A stretch of DNA of 17,652 nt from contig CACKJL010000018.1 of the NCBI GenBank assembly GCA_902600395.1, positions 1 through 17,652 of the forward strand, given 5' to 3'. The position numbers were made by a program, and so were the translations under genes. The DNA is from an uncultured Prochlorococcus sp. Its GTDB lineage: Bacteria; Cyanobacteriota; Cyanobacteriia; PCC-6307; Cyanobiaceae. The notes below the pieces were generated by a model that saw only the letters and a list, made by a program, of their open reading frames with translations, did not search any database and was not told the DNA's origin. This document shows positions 16,084 through 17,652 of this stretch, piece after piece; position 1 is the stretch's first letter, and each line of letters opens with the position of its first letter.

Positions 16084-16734
16084 TTGAGTTTAATTTTTGT
16101 AAATTTTCTTACTTCAATTCCTGATTTTATCAGTTTGGCTGTTGAAAAAAATTCAACAATCGCATACCTTACTATTTGTCTGGCTATGTTTTTAGAAAAT
16201 ATAATCCCTCCAATCCCTTCGGAAATAATAATGCCATTGGGAGGTTTTTTTGTTTATCAACAAAAATTAAATTTCTATATTTTAGTTTTTTGGGGATTAC
16301 TTGGAACCATTTTAGGATCATTGCCTTGGTATTATTTAGGTAGATTAGTAAATGAAAAAAGACTTTCTGGTTTTCTAGATAAAAAGGGAAAATATCTAGG
16401 TATTTCTTCTAATGATCTAAATAAAAGTAAAAGGTGGTTTGATAAATACGGTGTTTCTTTAGTTTTTTGGGGCCGATTAGTACCAGGTATAAGAACTTTA
16501 ATTTCAGTTCCCGCTGGCATAGAACTTATGCCATTAAAAAAGTTTTTGCTTTGGACTACTTTTGGTAGCTTGATATGGGTAGTACTTCTCACTTATTCGG
16601 GGTATTTATTTGGTGAAAACTATCTAATTATTCAAACTTACTTAGACCAGATCAAATATGTTGTAAAGCCAATTTTAATTTTAATTTTCTTATATTTTTT
16701 TATAAAACTACTTATTAGATTTTTAAAAAAATAG
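16084..16734 (+). CDS. DedA-family (SNARE-associated/VTT domain) membrane protein
   Basis: This 216-residue integral membrane protein has the DedA landmarks: ENIIPPIPSEIIMPLGGFF (about 38-56), GTILGSLPWYYLGRLV (about 74-89) and WGRLVPGIRTLISVPAGIELM (about 128-148). These include the conserved Glu in P-P-x-P-S-E and the G-R-x-x-P-G-x-R-T arginines. DedA proteins are linked to membrane homeostasis, and some flip polyprenyl- or phospholipids; the substrate here is unknown. The start is TTG at 16084, 2 nt after ahcY, which implies translational coupling. No ATG or GTG in frame offers a better start near the first helix. It converges on ssb with a 3-nt gap. Confidence 0.9.
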   Translation: MSLIFVNFLTSIPDFISLAVEKNSTIAYLTICLAMFLENIIPPIPSEIIMPLGGFFVYQQKLNFYILVFWGLLGTILGSLPWYYLGRLVNEKRLSGFLDKKGKYLGISSNDLNKSKRWFDKYGVSLVFWGRLVPGIRTLISVPAGIELMPLKKFLLWTTFGSLIWVVLLTYSGYLFGENYLIIQTYLDQIKYVVKPILILIFLYFFIKLLIRFLKK

Positions 16735-16737
16735 AGC

Positions 16738-17136
16738 TTAGAAAGGAATTTCACTTGAGTTACTGTTGTTAGAATATTGGTTATTATCAGAATCTTTTCG
16801 TGAGCCTAGTAAATTTAATCTATCTACCCTAACAACTGGTTTATATCTATCTTCTCCAGTATTTTTATCTTTCCAACTATCAATTTTAAAGCTTCCTGTA
16901 ATTCCAATTAATGATCCTTTTTTCACATAATCTGCGGCTATTTGTGCTTGCTTGCCCCATACCTCTAAATTAAACCAATCTGGCTCTTCATCTCTGCTTC
17001 TCCTGTTAACTGCAAGCGCGAAATTCGCTACGATACTGCCTGATTCAAAATATCTAACATCTGGTTCTCTTCCTGCCCTGCCAACAAGGTTAATAGTGTT
17101 AATTTCCATAATTTTTTTTTTTTTAATACTACTCAT
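16738..17136 (-). CDS. ssb: Single-stranded DNA-binding protein SSB
   Basis: SSB coats single-stranded DNA in replication, repair and recombination as a tetramer. The OB fold spans about residues 10-113: NTINLVGRAGREPDVRYFES, VANFALAVNRRSRD, DWFNLEVWGKQAQIAADYV and KKGSLIGITGSFKIDSWKD. A short Asn/Ser-rich linker and the tip SEIPF follow, a shortened version of the acidic tip that recruits partner proteins. As written from 17136 the product is 132 residues, but the natural start is probably the internal ATG at 17109-17107 (MEINTINLVG, 123 residues). The nine upstream residues are encoded across an A13 run and look like leader sequence. It converges on the DedA gene (3-nt gap) and is divergent from mreB. 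Confidence 0.95.
   Translation of the reverse strand: MSSIKKKKIMEINTINLVGRAGREPDVRYFESGSIVANFALAVNRRSRDEEPDWFNLEVWGKQAQIAADYVKKGSLIGITGSFKIDSWKDKNTGEDRYKPVVRVDRLNLLGSRKDSDNNQYSNNSNSSEIPF
17112..17124 (-). repeat. A13 tract directly upstream of the likely ssb start
   Basis: Thirteen T's on the plus strand read as A13 on the coding strand, two bases before the ATG at 17109. If translation began at 17136 this run would encode four lysines in frame. Its length is the least reliable base count in the window, given that three shorter runs here appear miscounted. Confidence 0.8.
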
Positions 17137-17214
17137 ATTTCCAGATTCTGCTCAAAGTTTTAAGTGCTATTCATAACCAAACGAAAGAATTCTGAGAGCT
17201 GACCAAAAAATAGA

Positions 17215-17220
17215 TATATT
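17215..17220 (+). promoter_or_regulatory. Possible -10 element for mreB
   Basis: TATATT lies 23 nt before the mreB GTG within the 107-nt gap between the divergent ssb and mreB starts. There is no recognisable -35 box, and the match is weak in AT-rich DNA. Confidence 0.2.
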
Positions 17221-17243
17221 ATTTATAAAAAGAAATTCTTATT

Positions 17244-17652
17244 GTGATTTTTAACAGATTTAAATTTTCTAGAGATATTGGCATAGATTTGGGAACGGCC
17301 AATACTCTCATACACGTATCAGGAAAGGGCGTTGTTTTACAAGAGCCTTCTGTGGTAGCTATGGATTTAGAAGAAGGGATTCCATTAGCTGTTGGTAAAG
17401 AAGCAAAGTTAATGCTTGGAAGGACCCCTGGCAATATAAGAGCCGTAAGACCACTTAGAGATGGGGTTATTGCAGATTTTGATGCTGCAGAACAAATGAT
17501 AAAAACATTTATTCAAAAATGTAATGAAGGTAAGGGAATAGTAGCCCCAAGAATAGTGATTGGTATTCCAAGTGGAGTAACTAGTGTTGAGCGAAGAGCA
17601 GTAAGAGAAGCTGGATTAGCGGGAGCTAGAGAAGTTCATTTAATTGATGAAC
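17244..17652 (+). CDS. mreB: Rod-shape-determining actin homolog MreB, 5' part (cut by window edge)
   Basis: MreB forms membrane-associated filaments that guide lateral cell-wall synthesis and keep cells elongated. Only 136 codons and one base are in the window, open to the right edge. From the GTG at 17244 the protein reads MIFNRFKFSRDIGIDLGTAN, the amphipathic start followed by the actin-fold phosphate-1 loop (11-23). Then come VLQEPSVVA (31-39), IRAVRPLRDGVIADFDAAE (65-83), VIGIPSGVTSVERRAV (105-120) and EAGLAGAREVHLIDE. These match bacterial MreB throughout. No strong Shine-Dalgarno sequence precedes the GTG. mreC and mreD often follow mreB but lie outside the window. Confidence 0.96.
   Translation, partial: MIFNRFKFSRDIGIDLGTANTLIHVSGKGVVLQEPSVVAMDLEEGIPLAVGKEAKLMLGRTPGNIRAVRPLRDGVIADFDAAEQMIKTFIQKCNEGKGIVAPRIVIGIPSGVTSVERRAVREAGLAGAREVHLIDE

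Noticed and set aside
1..17652. CRISPR array, transposon, prophage, tRNA or defence system
   Set aside because: I saw no spaced direct repeats, transposase or phage motifs, tRNA cloverleaf or defence-type genes; every sizeable stretch is explained by housekeeping genes.

Overview
The window reads as core chromosome of a high-light-adapted marine Prochlorococcus or a very close relative. The sequence is strongly AT-rich and tightly packed, with many gaps of 2-60 nt and tail-to-tail gene overlaps. The proteins look cyanobacterial: a SecA with a long NBD2 insert, a PlmA-type GntR regulator, a GNAT of the cyanobacterial/plastid kind, a group 2 sigma factor and a prokaryotic-type S-adenosylhomocysteinase. 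The genus assignment rests on recognising protein sequences and layout from memory, not on a search.

Layout. Positions 1-188 (-) hold the start of a GNAT acetyltransferase, divergent from secA (363-3194, +). A minus-strand block follows: cysE, plmA, infC and miaA (3203-6533), with plmA-cysE spaced 3 nt apart. Divergent from miaA is a plus-strand run: gyrB, a small exported SH3-like protein, two tandem crcB genes, mgtE and a group 2 sigma factor (6683-12229). An alpha/beta hydrolase (-) overlaps the sigma gene tail to tail. Then come a PfkB-family sugar kinase (+), tsaE (-, 43-nt tail overlap), ahcY and a DedA-family membrane protein (+), ssb (-), and the first 136 codons of mreB (+), cut by the window end. 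I saw no tRNA or rRNA gene, CRISPR array, insertion sequence or phage gene, and no gene-free stretch longer than 300 bases.

The genes cover housekeeping work: protein export (secA), cysteine synthesis (cysE), nitrogen/carbon-linked regulation (plmA), translation initiation and tRNA modification (infC, miaA, tsaE), DNA topology and repair (gyrB, ssb), ion homeostasis (crcB pair, mgtE), methyl-cycle recycling (ahcY) and cell shape (mreB).

The most striking feature is that gyrB, mgtE and the sigma gene each carry a one-base frameshift in a homopolymer run (A4 at 8123-8126, A7 at 10467-10473, G6 at 11968-11973), all within about 3.9 kb. Fixing one base in each restores full-length proteins of 655, 468 and 344 residues. 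Sequencing or assembly error is the most likely cause. I found no convincing undescribed system. The better biological leads are the CrcB pair with different pore residues in each copy, a possible short leader ORF before mgtE, and a 10-bp inverted repeat before gyrB.
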